Below, piece after piece: positions 1 to 9,045 of a stretch of DNA of 51,829 nucleotides; the stretch's first letter is position 1; each line of letters opens with the position of its first letter. Made by a program: the position numbers and the translations under genes. Source of the DNA: Hyphomicrobiales bacterium (lineage in GTDB: Bacteria; Pseudomonadota; Alphaproteobacteria; Rhizobiales; Rhizobiaceae). A model generated the notes under the pieces. It searched no databases. It was not told where the DNA came from and was given only the letters and a program-made list of their open reading frames with translations. The DNA is taken from the NCBI GenBank assembly GCA_900465685.1, contig UEGR01000002.1, positions 1-51,829 of the forward strand. The letters are read 5' to 3'.

Positions 1-1726
1 CTTATGAGTCGGTCACCTAGAAATGTTTCAGGCGTTTGGCTTTGCGGAAAAAGTTTTGAAGGAATCCTATTGGGTCAACGAGACCGCCTTCTGGAAACCG
101 GATAGCGAGAAGCGGGAGAATGTTGTTCGTCATGGTCGTGTCCTCGACGTCGAAGAGGGCCTGTCCGAGATGCCCCACGTCATCCTCAATCAAGCGCGCG
201 TGCATGATTTCTATCTTGAAGTGATGCGGAATTCTCCAAGCCAATTGGAGCCACATTATTCCCGCCGCATCTCCGATCTATAGATTGATAGAGACCCAAC
301 CAACAGCCACCCAGTCACGGTTGCTTTCGAGCGAACGGAGGCTGCGCATCAGGGTGAGATCGAGACAGTCAAAGCGCGCTACGTCGTCGGTTGCGATGGC
401 GCGCGAAGCACTGTTCGCAAGTCGATCGGGCGGGAATTGCGCTGCGACGCCGCCAATCAGGCCTGGGGCGTTATGGATGTGCTAGTCGTCACAGACTTCC
501 CGGATGTGCGCCTGAAATCACTAATTCAGTCTGCAGATGAGGGCACGATTCTGCTCATTCCGCGCGAAGGCGGCTATCTCGTTCGCACATATGTGGAAAT
601 GGACAAGCTGGCCGCAAACGAGCGCGTTTCCAGCAAGAATATCACCGTCGATCACCTGATCGCCGCTGCCAAGCGAATTCTGCATCCCTACAGTTTTGAT
701 GTAAAGGAAGTCGCCTGGTGGTCGGTTTATGAAATTGGCCAGCGAGTTTGTGATAAGTTCGACGACGTCCCGGAAAATCAGATCGATAAGCGTTTGCCTC
801 ATGTCTTTATCGCGGGCGATGCGTGTCATACGCACAGCCCGAAGGCTGGCCAGGGCATGAACGTCTCGATGCAGGATTCATTCAATCTGGGCTGGAAGCT
901 TGCCGCCGTCCTTCAAGGCCGCTCGTCGGCCTCCCTTTTGCACAGCTATTCAGCTGAACGCCAGGCGATAGCCAAACAACTGATAGATTTCGATCGCAAA
1001 TGGGCAACAATGCTGAGCGCTCCCCTGAAATCAGCGACGAACATCAATGGTGTGGACCCCTCGGAGGTACAAAAATATTTCGTACAATCGGGTCGCTACA
1101 CAGCGGGGACGGCAACGCGTTATACTCCTTCGCTACTAACTGGAGAGGCAACTTATCAAGACCTCGCCGAAGGTTTCCCGATCGGCATGCGGTTCCATTC
1201 GGCGCCTGTATTCCGGCTCGGTGACGCGAAAAAAATTGAACTCGGCCATACCGCCAATGCAGATGGTCGCTGGCGTATTTATGCGTTTGCTGGCGAGGGG
1301 GACTGTGGGCAGCAGGGCTGCCAGACCGCAGCACTTTGCGAATTCCTATTGAGCCAGGCCTCACCGGTTACCAAATTTACTCCCAAAGGCGCAGATGTCG
1401 ATTCCATCATCGATGTGCGCGCAATATTCCAACAGGCATACCGTGATCTTTCGATAGGAGAAATGCCTTCACTTCTCCTGCCGGCAAAAGGCCGTTATGG
1501 GCTCCGTGATTATGAGAAGATTTTTTGCGCGGACCACCAAGCTGGACATGATGTCTTCGACCTGCGAGGCATCAAACGTAAAACGGGTTGCATGATTGTG
1601 GTGCGACCAGATCAATATGTGGCACATATTTTGCCGTTAGATTCCTATCCCGAGCTTTCCACTTTCTTTGAAGATTTCATGGTCGCCGCACCGGCATCCA
1701 ATAATCTGGTTCGCTCAGCAGCGTAA
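1..1726 (+). pseudogene. Phenol 2-monooxygenase (FAD-dependent), decayed and truncated by the window edge
   Basis: The product would hydroxylate phenol to catechol with FAD and NADPH. Reading frame 2 gives clear family sequence from about base 17 (LEMFQAFGF) to the stop at 1724-1726. Recognisable parts are VILNQARVHDFY, the FAD-contacting VGCDGARS stretch near 392 and the second FAD motif GDACHTHSPKAGQGMN near 817-860. The frame is broken by an amber codon at 281-283, directly after RRISDL, and family-like sequence continues in the same frame after it, so this is a substitution rather than a frameshift. A TGA at 5-7 in the same frame, next to sequence that aligns better one base out, suggests a second lesion. 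The FAD-binding N-terminus lies outside the window. A downstream start at 437 could give only a 429-residue C-terminal piece without the first FAD-binding region, so I infer loss of function. Confidence 0.85.
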
Positions 1727-1745
1727 ACCACTATGACCGAGCGAC

Positions 1746-1771
1746 GGAGAAGCCGTTTTATAGGCTTCTCC
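1746..1771 (+). terminator. Hairpin after the phenol monooxygenase pseudogene
   Basis: A perfect 9-bp stem, GGAGAAGCC (1746-1754) and GGCTTCTCC (1763-1771), with an 8-base loop lies 20 bases after the stop codon. There is no T tract behind it, so it is a weak or Rho-assisted terminator at best. It could equally serve the opposite strand. Confidence 0.45.
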
Positions 1772-2081
1772 AGCAATACACATCCGTCGCGGTACTTGAA
1801 CAGCTGGAGCAGCATCTCAAGAAACGAATGCAAACTTCTATGCTCTGCGGCGAGTGCTGATTGCCAGTCAAGAATCAAGGTTCTGCTATTGGCAGGAAGT
1901 GCAGTTCAATGCGAATGATTGATAAAAGGGGCGTATGTCTAAGCCGATGGATTGCAGAAGTACTACCGAGCAGCATTCAGCCTAGCGATGGCCATCTCTC
2001 AAGAAAGGTGGATAGATGTACCAGTACAAAAGCCGTTGTGGACCTTGTGCAAATGACATCTGCATCGACATCGCTGGTCGC
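1772..2081. other. Non-coding stretch, nothing recognised
   Basis: About 310 bases lie between the terminator-like hairpin and the end of the ROK fragment. Short open frames exist on both strands, but none has a ribosome binding site or family-like sequence. I see no RNA gene or repeat. Confidence 0.5.
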
Positions 2082-2418
2082 CTAACTCGCCTGTGATACC
2101 GGTCTACGGCCATTAAGATGGGCACTCCCAACGTCAACGACGGCCCCGGAAAAAAAAGTCTTGAACAATGGAACACATGCCGCACCCATAGCACCAACTT
2201 GGCTTCCAAATAACGAAGCACGCACAGGTGCAATGGGAAGACCTCGCGATGGTCCATCGATGGGACCCGCAAGTGCGATCTCGACCAGACGGGCATTCAG
2301 GCTACCCGGTAGTCGCCCTCCGATTACGATACACGCCGGATCGAAGAATGCTGTTGCGACACGCACCGCCTGACGGAGTTGAACACCGGCACGGCCAATC
2401 CAACCATCCACGACAGAA
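2082..2418 (-). pseudogene. ROK-family protein, 3' fragment cut by the IS element
   Basis: ROK proteins are sugar kinases or NagC/XylR-type repressors. The minus strand from 2418 to 2082 encodes only the C-terminal part, with AVRVATAFFDPACIVIGG, then NARLVEIALAG and a tail GAMGAACVPLFKTFF that is typical of the end of ROK repressor-like proteins. The frame is open right up to the IS boundary at 2418/2419, where the gene is cut. No start or N-terminal DNA-binding domain is present. The missing 5' part is not found on the other side of the IS, so the break is a deletion or rearrangement rather than a simple insertion. Confidence 0.7.
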
Positions 2419-3311
2419 GGCTCTGTTGCAAAAATCCTGTTGATGTCCGAAAGAACGCTCCAGCTTTTCAGCGAGATTATTGATGAACGATTTCAAGTGG
2501 CGCCATTTGCAGGGTGAAGTGATTTTGTGGGCGGTGCGTTGGTACTGCCGCTATGGCGTCAGCTACCGTGATCTTGAACAGATGATGGGTGAGAGTGGCG
2601 TTCCCGTCGATCATTCCACGATTTATCGTTGGGTTCAGAGATATGCGCCGGAGATTGAAAAGCAGTTGCGTTGGCACTGGCGTCGACCGCAGTCAACGAG
2701 TTGGCGCGTTGATGAAACCTATGTGAAAGTCCGCGGACAATGGACGTATCTTTACCGGGCCGTCGACAAATTCGGCAACACGATCGATTTCTATCTGTCA
2801 CCGACCCGCAATGCCAAAGCAGCCAAACGCTTTCTCGGTAAAGCCTTGAATGGCCTGAAGGACTGGGAAAAGCCAACCGTCGTCAATACCGACAAGTCAT
2901 CGACTTATGGCATCGCTATTGCGCAATTGAAAGCCGAAAACAGATGTCCCATGGAACTCGTGCACCGACAGGTCAAGTATCTGAACAACATTGTTGAGGC
3001 CGATCACGGCAAGCTGAAGCAACTGATCAAACCGGTAAGAGGGTTCAAAACGCTGAAAACAGCCTATGCGACGATCAAAGGTTTCGAAGTCATGCGCGCT
3101 CTGCGCAAAAGGACAGGCTGCGATTTTCAACCTGACGGGCGACATTCGTGGAGAAGCACGCATTGTTGAGCGTGCTTTCGGCATCGGACCAAGCGCGCTG
3201 ACGGAGGCGGTAGTACTGCTCGCTCAGAGTCTCGAAAATCGCAAGGCTGCCAGATAATCGACGTCCCAACCAACGGTCATTATGGCCAAAATCGAAATTT
3301 GCAACAGAGCC
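2419..3311 (+). mobile_element. IS6-family insertion sequence (893 bp)
   Basis: The ends are perfect 14-bp inverted repeats, GGCTCTGTTGCAAA at 2419-2432 and TTTGCAACAGAGCC at 3298-3311, of the sort typical of the IS6/IS26 family. One transposase gene lies inside on the plus strand. IS6 elements make 8-bp target duplications, but the flanks here differ (CGACAGAA on the left, CGTCGGAT on the right). The genes on the two sides are unrelated fragments (ROK and helicase). Together this fits an IS-mediated deletion or replicon fusion. Confidence 0.92.
2483..3257 (+). pseudogene. IS6-family DDE transposase, frameshifted
   Basis: DDE transposase with catalytic acidic residues in WRVDETYVKVRGQW, VVNTDKSS and IVEADHGKLK, preceded by a helix-turn-helix region (SYRDLEQMM, STIYRWVQRYAP). 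The ATG at 2483 is chosen over a TTG at 2480. All three catalytic residues are in the intact part. The frame breaks at an AAAA run (3107-3110): reading straight on ends at 3169, while dropping one A restores the family tail (GQAAIFNLTGDIRGEARIV) to a stop at 3255-3257, giving about 257 residues. The element is probably a recent insertion with a single-base indel, or the run was misread. Whether the truncated form still transposes cannot be told from sequence. Confidence 0.85.
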
Positions 3312-5200
3312 CGTCGGATATTGTTGATGACATTCTCACGCCGGGCAGCGTCCGAAATGGCCCGGCGCGTTCAGCGTATCTGCAAGCAGGTTATTGGCGA
3401 CAATTCAGCGGTCATGACTGATGCGCTTGCATGGGCAGGCACATTTCATGGCATTGGCGCGCGGCTCTTACGTATTTATGCCCAGCAGATCGGGCTTGGC
3501 GCCGACTTTACTATTCACGACCGGGAAGACAGCGCGACCTCATGAACCTCGTTCGCCATGAACTGGGTTTCTCAAAGATGGAAAGCCACTTTCCAACCAA
3601 GAGTACATGTGTTGCGATCTATTCGCGCGTGGTCAATTCCGAAACTTCAATCGGCGAAGTTCTGAAGAACGCATATCCCTATGTACTCGGCTGGGAAGAG
3701 CAACTCAAACAGCTCTTTGCTACCTATGTTGAGGCCAAGCAGCACCAGAACGTGCTCGATTACGATGATCTTTTGCTCTATTGGGCACAGATGATGTCAG
3801 ATCCAGAGCTTGCTGACGATGTTGGCAATCGCTTCGATCATATTCTGGTCGATGAGTATCAGGACACGAACCGTCTTCAGGCATCAATCCTGATGGCACT
3901 GAAACCGAGTGGTCGTGGTCTGACAGTCGTCGGTGACGATGCACAATCCATCTATTCCTTCCGCGCAGCTACCATTCGCAATATTCTCGATTTTCCGCAA
4001 GAGTTCTCGCCGAGACCTGCTGATATCATCACGCTTGACCGTAATTATCGCTCCACCCAGCCGATCCTTGCTGCCGCTAATGGCGTGATTGATCTTGCCC
4101 GCGAGCGATTTACCAAGAACCTTTGGACCGATCGTTAATCCGAACAGCGGCCAATGCTCGTGACGGTGCGAGACGAGAGCGATCAGGCGAACTATATCGT
4201 CGAGCAGGTCCTGGCAAATCGAGAAGTAGGCGTTACGCTTAAGCAGCAGGCGGTACTATTTCGCACGTCAAGCCACAGTGGCCCGCTTGAAGTGGAGCTG
4301 ACCCGCACCAATATCCCCTTCGTGAAATTCGGTGGCCTGAAATTCCTCGACAGTGCGCATGTGAAAGACCTGCTTGCTACCTTGAGGTTTGCTCAGAACC
4401 CACGTGACCGTGTTGCGGGCTTCCGCCTTTTGCAGATGCTACCTGGTGTTGGTCCCCAGACGGCTGGCAAGATTCTCGACCCAATTGCCACGAACCCCGA
4501 ACCGCTCCAATCGCTCGCCGAAATTCCACCACCGCCCCGGATTGGCGACGACTGGCCGGCCTTTATCGATCTGCTTTCAAGTCTTCGAAAAGTCGAAGGC
4601 GGATGGCCGGGAGAAATCGGTCTGGCACGCAACTGGTATGAACCGCATCTCGAACGTATTCACGAAGATGCCGATACGCGAAAAGCAGATCTGGTTCAAC
4701 TTGAGCAGATTGCCAGCGGCTATCCAAGCCGCGAGCGGTTCCTCACCGAACTGACGCTTGATCCTCCTGATGCAACGAGCGATCAGGCAGGTGTGCCACT
4801 TCTTGACGAGGATTATCTGATCCTCTCCACCATCCATTCCGCCAAAGGGCAGGAATGGTGTTCCGTTTACATGCTCAACGTTGTCGATGGTTGCATGCCA
4901 TCAGATCTAGGAGCGGGCACGACGGCCGAGCTGGAAGAAGAGCGTCGTCTACTTTATGTCGGCATGACGCGAGCCCGTGACAAACTCACGCTTATCACGC
5001 CACAGCGGTTTTTTACCCATGGTCAAAATGTGAAGGGTGACCGACACGTTTATGCTTCGCGCACGCGGTTCATACCCAGCTCATTGCTTCATTTGTTTGA
5101 GAAGACGAGTTGGCCGAAAGTTTCCGCCTCTGCGAGCGAACGCAGCGCACGTGATGTCCGCATAGATGTCGGCGCACGGATGCGAAGCATGTGGAAGTAA
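3312..5200 (+). pseudogene. UvrD/Rep-type superfamily 1 helicase, 5'-truncated, frameshifted and nonsense-mutated
   Basis: Remains of an ATP-dependent 3'-5' DNA helicase of the UvrD/PcrA group. The sequence starts at the IS border inside motif Ia (ILLMTFSRRAASEMARR), so the Walker A nucleotide-binding loop is gone. Later motifs are present in order: DYDDLLLYWA, motif II VDEYQDTN, motif III VVGDDAQSIYSFRAA, motif IV LDRNYRST, motif V STIHSAKGQEW and motif VI GMTRARDKL. Two further lesions lie within the gene: a one-base deletion near 3535 that moves the frame, and an ochre codon at 4136-4138 (WTDR, stop, SEQRP), most simply an AAA-to-TAA change. With three independent defects a functional helicase is very unlikely. 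Confidence 0.9.
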
Positions 5201-5248
5201 AGTTAGGTTACTGTCAGGTGCCCGTAACTGTAGACCCACTGGACTGGC

Positions 5249-6166
5249 TTATTTTGGGCTATTGTCTGTTGCAGCTTGCATTCTGAAAGTCGCTAATCCG
5301 CTCAATACAATGACAGCAGTCCCAAGCAGTGTCAGTGTGTCCGGTATTGAGCCAAAGACAAGGTAGCCCAGCCCTATCGCCCAGATCAGATGGGTATAGG
5401 AAACAGGTGCCAAGCGGGAAAGCTGTGCTTCTGGCCTGCGATAGGCGATGGCGATGGCCACGTGCGCTGCAAGCCATAGCACCCCCATCAGCACGGACAT
5501 GACGCCTTCAAAGAAATCGGGAACGACAAAAACGAACGGTTGGCCGATTGAAAGTATCACAAGCCCGCTCATCGCCGAATAAGCCAGTGTCGTTTCAAGT
5601 GAATCGACCAGTACGGCCTTGCGTGTCATCACCATTGCCGTTGCCCAGCAAGCCGCAGAGGCGATGGAAAACAGTGCCGCTGGATTATAGGCAGCCAGGC
5701 CGGGGCGCAGAATGACGATAACCCCGATCAATCCGCCTGCAACTCCAAGCCAGCGATACCAGTTCACGCGTTCTTTCAACAGAAAAACGGATAGAAGCGT
5801 GACGAATGCCGGGGAAAGAAAGACCAGCGCCGTGGCTTCGGCCATGGGCTGCAACCTCAACGCCATCACCAGCAGGATCGTCGCACCCGCCATGCCAAAC
5901 CCGCGTATGATCTGGGCACCCGGTCGTGCGCTTGGTTTTGGCAATCCTTTTCGCAGACAAAGGACACCGAACAACGTGGCCGCCGCGAGATAGCGAAACC
6001 ATCCTATCTGGATAGGATGAAAGCTCACCGACAGCTTCTTGGCGATTGCATCCGAAGCCGCAAAGAGCGCCATCGCCAGCAGGCACAGGAGAAGACTCTC
6101 CCTGCCCTGCCAAAGCACTCGTGAACTTATCCCCCTGCCAGGGGTGGCGACATAGTGAGCAATCAT
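5249..6166 (-). CDS. EamA-family (drug/metabolite transporter superfamily) permease
   Basis: A 305-residue inner-membrane protein with about ten hydrophobic segments in two repeated halves, the standard layout for EamA/RhaT-like exporters of metabolites. Examples are LLLCLLAMALFAASDAIAKK near the N-terminus, the conserved WFRYLAAA stretch, and VTLLSVFLLKERVNWYRWLGV at the end of the first half. The ATG at 6166 follows the VOC gene stop (6176) by nine bases, so it is probably the last gene of the block that starts upstream at the GGCT-like gene. The substrate cannot be read from sequence. Export of a product or by-product of the compound handled by this operon is an inference. Confidence 0.88.
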   Translation of the reverse strand: MIAHYVATPGRGISSRVLWQGRESLLLCLLAMALFAASDAIAKKLSVSFHPIQIGWFRYLAAATLFGVLCLRKGLPKPSARPGAQIIRGFGMAGATILLVMALRLQPMAEATALVFLSPAFVTLLSVFLLKERVNWYRWLGVAGGLIGVIVILRPGLAAYNPAALFSIASAACWATAMVMTRKAVLVDSLETTLAYSAMSGLVILSIGQPFVFVVPDFFEGVMSVLMGVLWLAAHVAIAIAYRRPEAQLSRLAPVSYTHLIWAIGLGYLVFGSIPDTLTLLGTAVIVLSGLATFRMQAATDNSPK

Positions 6167-6175
6167 GGTCGCACT

Positions 6176-6613
6176 TCAGGACTTTCGGACTTCGAGAACG
6201 ACACCTGCCTCGTTGCGGGTATCGAAGTAGCAAAAGCCACCGCCATCTGTCCGTTTGCCTCGAGCTATGACTGGCAAGCCCAGGCTGCGACCACGCGCTT
6301 CGGCTTCGTCGCGGTCTTCGACCTCAAAACCGAGGTGATAAACACCTTCACCCCTTTCATCGAGAAACCGCTTTTGCGGCGAGTCCAGAATACCGGGGTC
6401 GCACAGCTGTAACTGGACATTGTCAAGGTTCACGCACTTATAGCGCATAGTCTTGGATGCTTCCTCGTTGGGAACCTCAAACTCCAGATACTCGCCCGAC
6501 TTAGGGTAGTCGAACCATGGTCCCACCCCAAGGCTTTCATAATAGGCTACGGCCTTCTCAAGGTCTTTGACGACGATGCAGATATGGTGAAGGTTCTGGA
6601 AGATAGTGTTCAT
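6176..6613 (-). CDS. VOC-superfamily (glyoxalase/bleomycin resistance/epimerase-like) protein
   Basis: A 145-residue single-chain VOC protein with two paired beta-alpha-beta-beta-beta modules. Likely metal ligands are the His of NLHHICIVVKDLE near residue 8, the Gln of NVQLQLCD, the His of GVYHLGFEV and the Glu of GVVLEVRKS, the usual HQHE pattern of methylmalonyl-CoA epimerase or glyoxalase I-like enzymes. I start at the ATG at 6613, preceded by GAGA, rather than a TTG 30 bases upstream. The substrate is unknown. It sits between the GntR regulator and the EamA transporter on the same strand, suggesting a role in metabolism of the transported compound. Confidence 0.85.
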   Translation of the reverse strand: MNTIFQNLHHICIVVKDLEKAVAYYESLGVGPWFDYPKSGEYLEFEVPNEEASKTMRYKCVNLDNVQLQLCDPGILDSPQKRFLDERGEGVYHLGFEVEDRDEAEARGRSLGLPVIARGKRTDGGGFCYFDTRNEAGVVLEVRKS

Positions 6614-6655
6614 GTGGATTTCTCGATATTGGACAATTGACAATAGTTTTCACTG

Positions 6656-6678
6656 CTCCCGGTTTCGGAAACCGGGAG
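6656..6678 (-). terminator. Strong hairpin between the GntR and VOC genes
   Basis: A perfect 10-bp stem, CTCCCGGTTT (6656-6665) and AAACCGGGAG (6669-6678), with a 3-base loop lies 3' of the GntR gene. There is no T tract on the minus strand, so it may act as an mRNA-stability or partial attenuation element rather than a full stop. Confidence 0.5.
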
Positions 6679-6717
6679 TTGGCGTTCATCAGGGGATAGA
6701 GTGTTGACTAGGTCAGG

Positions 6718-7368
6718 CTAAATCTGGATTGCCGGTTCGACGATAGCCATGGTCTTTTCAACATGCTCACGCGCGGCCCGCTCGGCTTGATCTTCATCGC
6801 GCGCAATCAGGGCATCGACGATCTTTCGATGCTGGAGATTTGTCTTCTGCACTTCCTCATTCGAAAACAGGATCGGAACCCGCAACATCCAGTAGTGAAA
6901 CTGTGTTCGCTCGTGGAACTGCGCCAGAAACATATTGTCTGCACTGTCTACGATCAGATTATGAAACTCATTGTTCAGGCGATTGAGTTCAGGGCGGGTC
7001 ATCCCCTCTCCCGGCTCCATGGCTTCAATCAGGCGCTGAAGTTCATCGAAGGTTTCCGATGATGCATGACGGGCAGCGAGCCGCGCTGTTGCCCCTTCAA
7101 TGGCCGCACGACTTTCGAATATGGCGCGTATCTGGCTGCGGTCGACATTCTCGACAACCCATCCCCGCCCCGGACCGAGCAGTCCCTCGCCTTTCAGCAA
7201 CAAAAGAGCCTCGCGAACCGGCGTGCGACCAACGCCAAGCCGCTCACACAGTTCTTCTTCGAGTAAGCGCTGGCCTGGCTTCAGCTCTGAGCCCAGAATC
7301 ATGCTGCGGATGCGAGTCCGAACATCTTTTCCGATAGGCTCACCGCCAGATTCTTTCTTTGCCGCCAT
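6718..7368 (-). CDS. GntR-family transcriptional regulator, FCD subfamily
   Basis: A 216-residue regulator. The N-terminal winged helix is at about residues 12-75, with RIRSMILGSELKPGQRLLEEEL followed by the recognition helix region GVGRTPVREALLLL. The C-terminal all-alpha FCD domain has a metal/ligand-site pattern (ELNRLNNEFHNLIVDSADN and a His in LQHRKIVDAL). FCD regulators usually bind small acids or amino acids and repress the neighbouring catabolic or uptake genes. It lies 15 bases after the ABC ATPase gene on the same strand, so it is probably co-transcribed and autoregulated. The A+T-rich inverted repeat at 10606-10631 over the promoter of the first gene in the block is a candidate operator, which is inference. 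Confidence 0.9.
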   Translation of the reverse strand: MAAKKESGGEPIGKDVRTRIRSMILGSELKPGQRLLEEELCERLGVGRTPVREALLLLKGEGLLGPGRGWVVENVDRSQIRAIFESRAAIEGATARLAARHASSETFDELQRLIEAMEPGEGMTRPELNRLNNEFHNLIVDSADNMFLAQFHERTQFHYWMLRVPILFSNEEVQKTNLQHRKIVDALIARDEDQAERAAREHVEKTMAIVEPAIQI

Positions 7369-7383
7369 TTTTCAGTCTCCGAA

Positions 7384-8184
7384 TCATCCGGGCATTGTAG
7401 AGGCAGGCAATACCCGCGCAAGAAACTGTCGCGCCCGCTCGCTGTCTGGATTGGTGAAGAATTTTGCGGAATGCGCATCCTCAGCCACCTGCCCGCCTTC
7501 CATGAAGATCACGCGATCCGCGACATCGCGGGCAATCGCCATATCGTGGGTCGCGATCACCATAGTCTGGCCTTCTTCAGCCAGTGCACGAATGGTGACC
7601 ACCACTTCTTGTGCCAGCTCCGGATCAAGCGCGCTCGTGGGTTCATCAAGCAGCAAGACGCGAGGCTCCATCGCCAAAGCACGGGCAATAGCAACGCGCT
7701 GCTGCTGACCGCCGGATAACGCCGAAGGATAGGAATCCGCCTTCGTTTTCAGGCCGACCTTGTCGAGCAGCGCCATTGCGACTTCAGCGGCTTCGGCTCT
7801 CGGACGCTTCAAGACGTGCACAGGGCCGCTCATGACATTCTGGATCGCCGTCATGTGACGGAAAAGGTTGAAGTGTTGAAACACCATACCAATTTTTTGC
7901 CGCTGGCGGCTGAGTTCACGATCGGAAAGCTCATGCAATGCTGTGGCGGTTTCCTGATAACCGATCAGTTCGCCATAAACATAAATCCTGCCGGAACTGA
8001 TGCGGTCGAGATGATTGAGGCAGCGCAGCATGGTTGACTTTCCGGCACCCGAAGGTCCGAGCAAGGCAACTACCTGGCCTGCGGGAACATCAAAGCTCAC
8101 CCCGCTGAAAGCACTCACGGAACCCCAGTTCTTTGACACATTGATCGCCGATACTGCCGGCATATTTTTGGCTGGCGCGCTCAT
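7384..8184 (-). CDS. Polar amino acid type ABC transporter ATP-binding protein
   Basis: A 266-residue nucleotide-binding subunit. Walker A is GPSGAGKST (about residue 43), the Q-loop lies in IGMVFQHFNLF, the signature is LSGGQQQR, Walker B is VLLLDEPTSALD and the switch His is in ATHDMA. The order of motifs and the length match GlnQ/HisP-like ATPases of the polar amino acid uptake family. The start overlaps the permease stop (8181-8184, ATGA), which implies translational coupling. It energises uptake of the ligand caught by the binding protein encoded at 9046-9915. Confidence 0.93.
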   Translation of the reverse strand: MSAPAKNMPAVSAINVSKNWGSVSAFSGVSFDVPAGQVVALLGPSGAGKSTMLRCLNHLDRISSGRIYVYGELIGYQETATALHELSDRELSRQRQKIGMVFQHFNLFRHMTAIQNVMSGPVHVLKRPRAEAAEVAMALLDKVGLKTKADSYPSALSGGQQQRVAIARALAMEPRVLLLDEPTSALDPELAQEVVVTIRALAEEGQTMVIATHDMAIARDVADRVIFMEGGQVAEDAHSAKFFTNPDSERARQFLARVLPASTMPG

Positions 8185-9029
8185 CGTTGCGGGAATACCT
8201 TTTCTAGCGTGGTCTGGATCGCGGTCGCAAAGGCTGTCATCACGAGATACCAGAACGCCGCCACCGCAAGCAGTTCCACCACGTGGAAATTGGAGGAGTA
8301 AATGTCCGTCGCCACACGCAACAACTCAAGATAGCCGATGGCCGATGCGAGAGAAGACGACTTCAGCAGCATGATATACTGATTGCCTGCCGCCGGTATG
8401 ATGATCCGTCCGGCTTGCGGAATGACCACTTGCGTCAGCACTTTTCGCTGCGTCATACCCAATGCTGTTGCAGCTTCGCGTTGTCCCTTGTCCACGGCCA
8501 GAATACCACCGCGAATGATCTCGCTCATATAGGCGCCTTCAGCCAGGCTGAGGCCTGCCAAGGCTGCGAGAAATGGCGTCACAACCGACGTTGTTGGGGC
8601 ATCAATGAGCGGCAACTCCATGAACGGAAGGGCGATATAAATGCTGGGAAACATGATCGGCACGGCATTAAACCAGAAGATAAGCTGGATAAGCATCGGC
8701 GTGCCGCGAAACAGATAGACATAGATCGCGGAAATGCCCGACAGAATTGGGTTTCCACTGACGCGCATCAAAGCCGAGACAAATCCGATCAGCGTGGCAA
8801 TAATCAAAGCCAGTGTTCCAAGCACCAGCGCATTGATGGCGCCCATTACGATCAGAGGACTAAAAATATAATCTCTGAAGACTGCGAAATCGAGAATCTG
8901 TGCCCGCAATGATGCCATTGCGATAGACGCGACGCAGGCCAGGACAATGGCGCCTAAAACCCACGAGCCCCAGCGGCGCCTGTGAATGATTGGCAAGTTG
9001 GAAGTTTGGTGAACAATACTGGCATCCAT
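8181..9029 (-). CDS. Polar amino acid type ABC transporter permease
   Basis: A 282-residue inner-membrane permease with about five hydrophobic spans. The EAA loop is seen in LAEGAYMSEIIRGGILAVDKGQ followed by REAATALGM, which contacts the ATPase. An unusually long N-terminal extension (residues 1-55) precedes the core and holds a first membrane span, GSWVLGAIVLACVASIAMAS. A single permease is encoded, so it presumably forms a homodimer, unlike two-permease systems. The gene is 16 bases from the binding-protein gene and overlaps the ATPase gene by four bases. Confidence 0.92.
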   Translation of the reverse strand: MDASIVHQTSNLPIIHRRRWGSWVLGAIVLACVASIAMASLRAQILDFAVFRDYIFSPLIVMGAINALVLGTLALIIATLIGFVSALMRVSGNPILSGISAIYVYLFRGTPMLIQLIFWFNAVPIMFPSIYIALPFMELPLIDAPTTSVVTPFLAALAGLSLAEGAYMSEIIRGGILAVDKGQREAATALGMTQRKVLTQVVIPQAGRIIIPAAGNQYIMLLKSSSLASAIGYLELLRVATDIYSSNFHVVELLAVAAFWYLVMTAFATAIQTTLEKVFPQR

Positions 9030-9045
9030 TGCCCTGCTTCCAATG

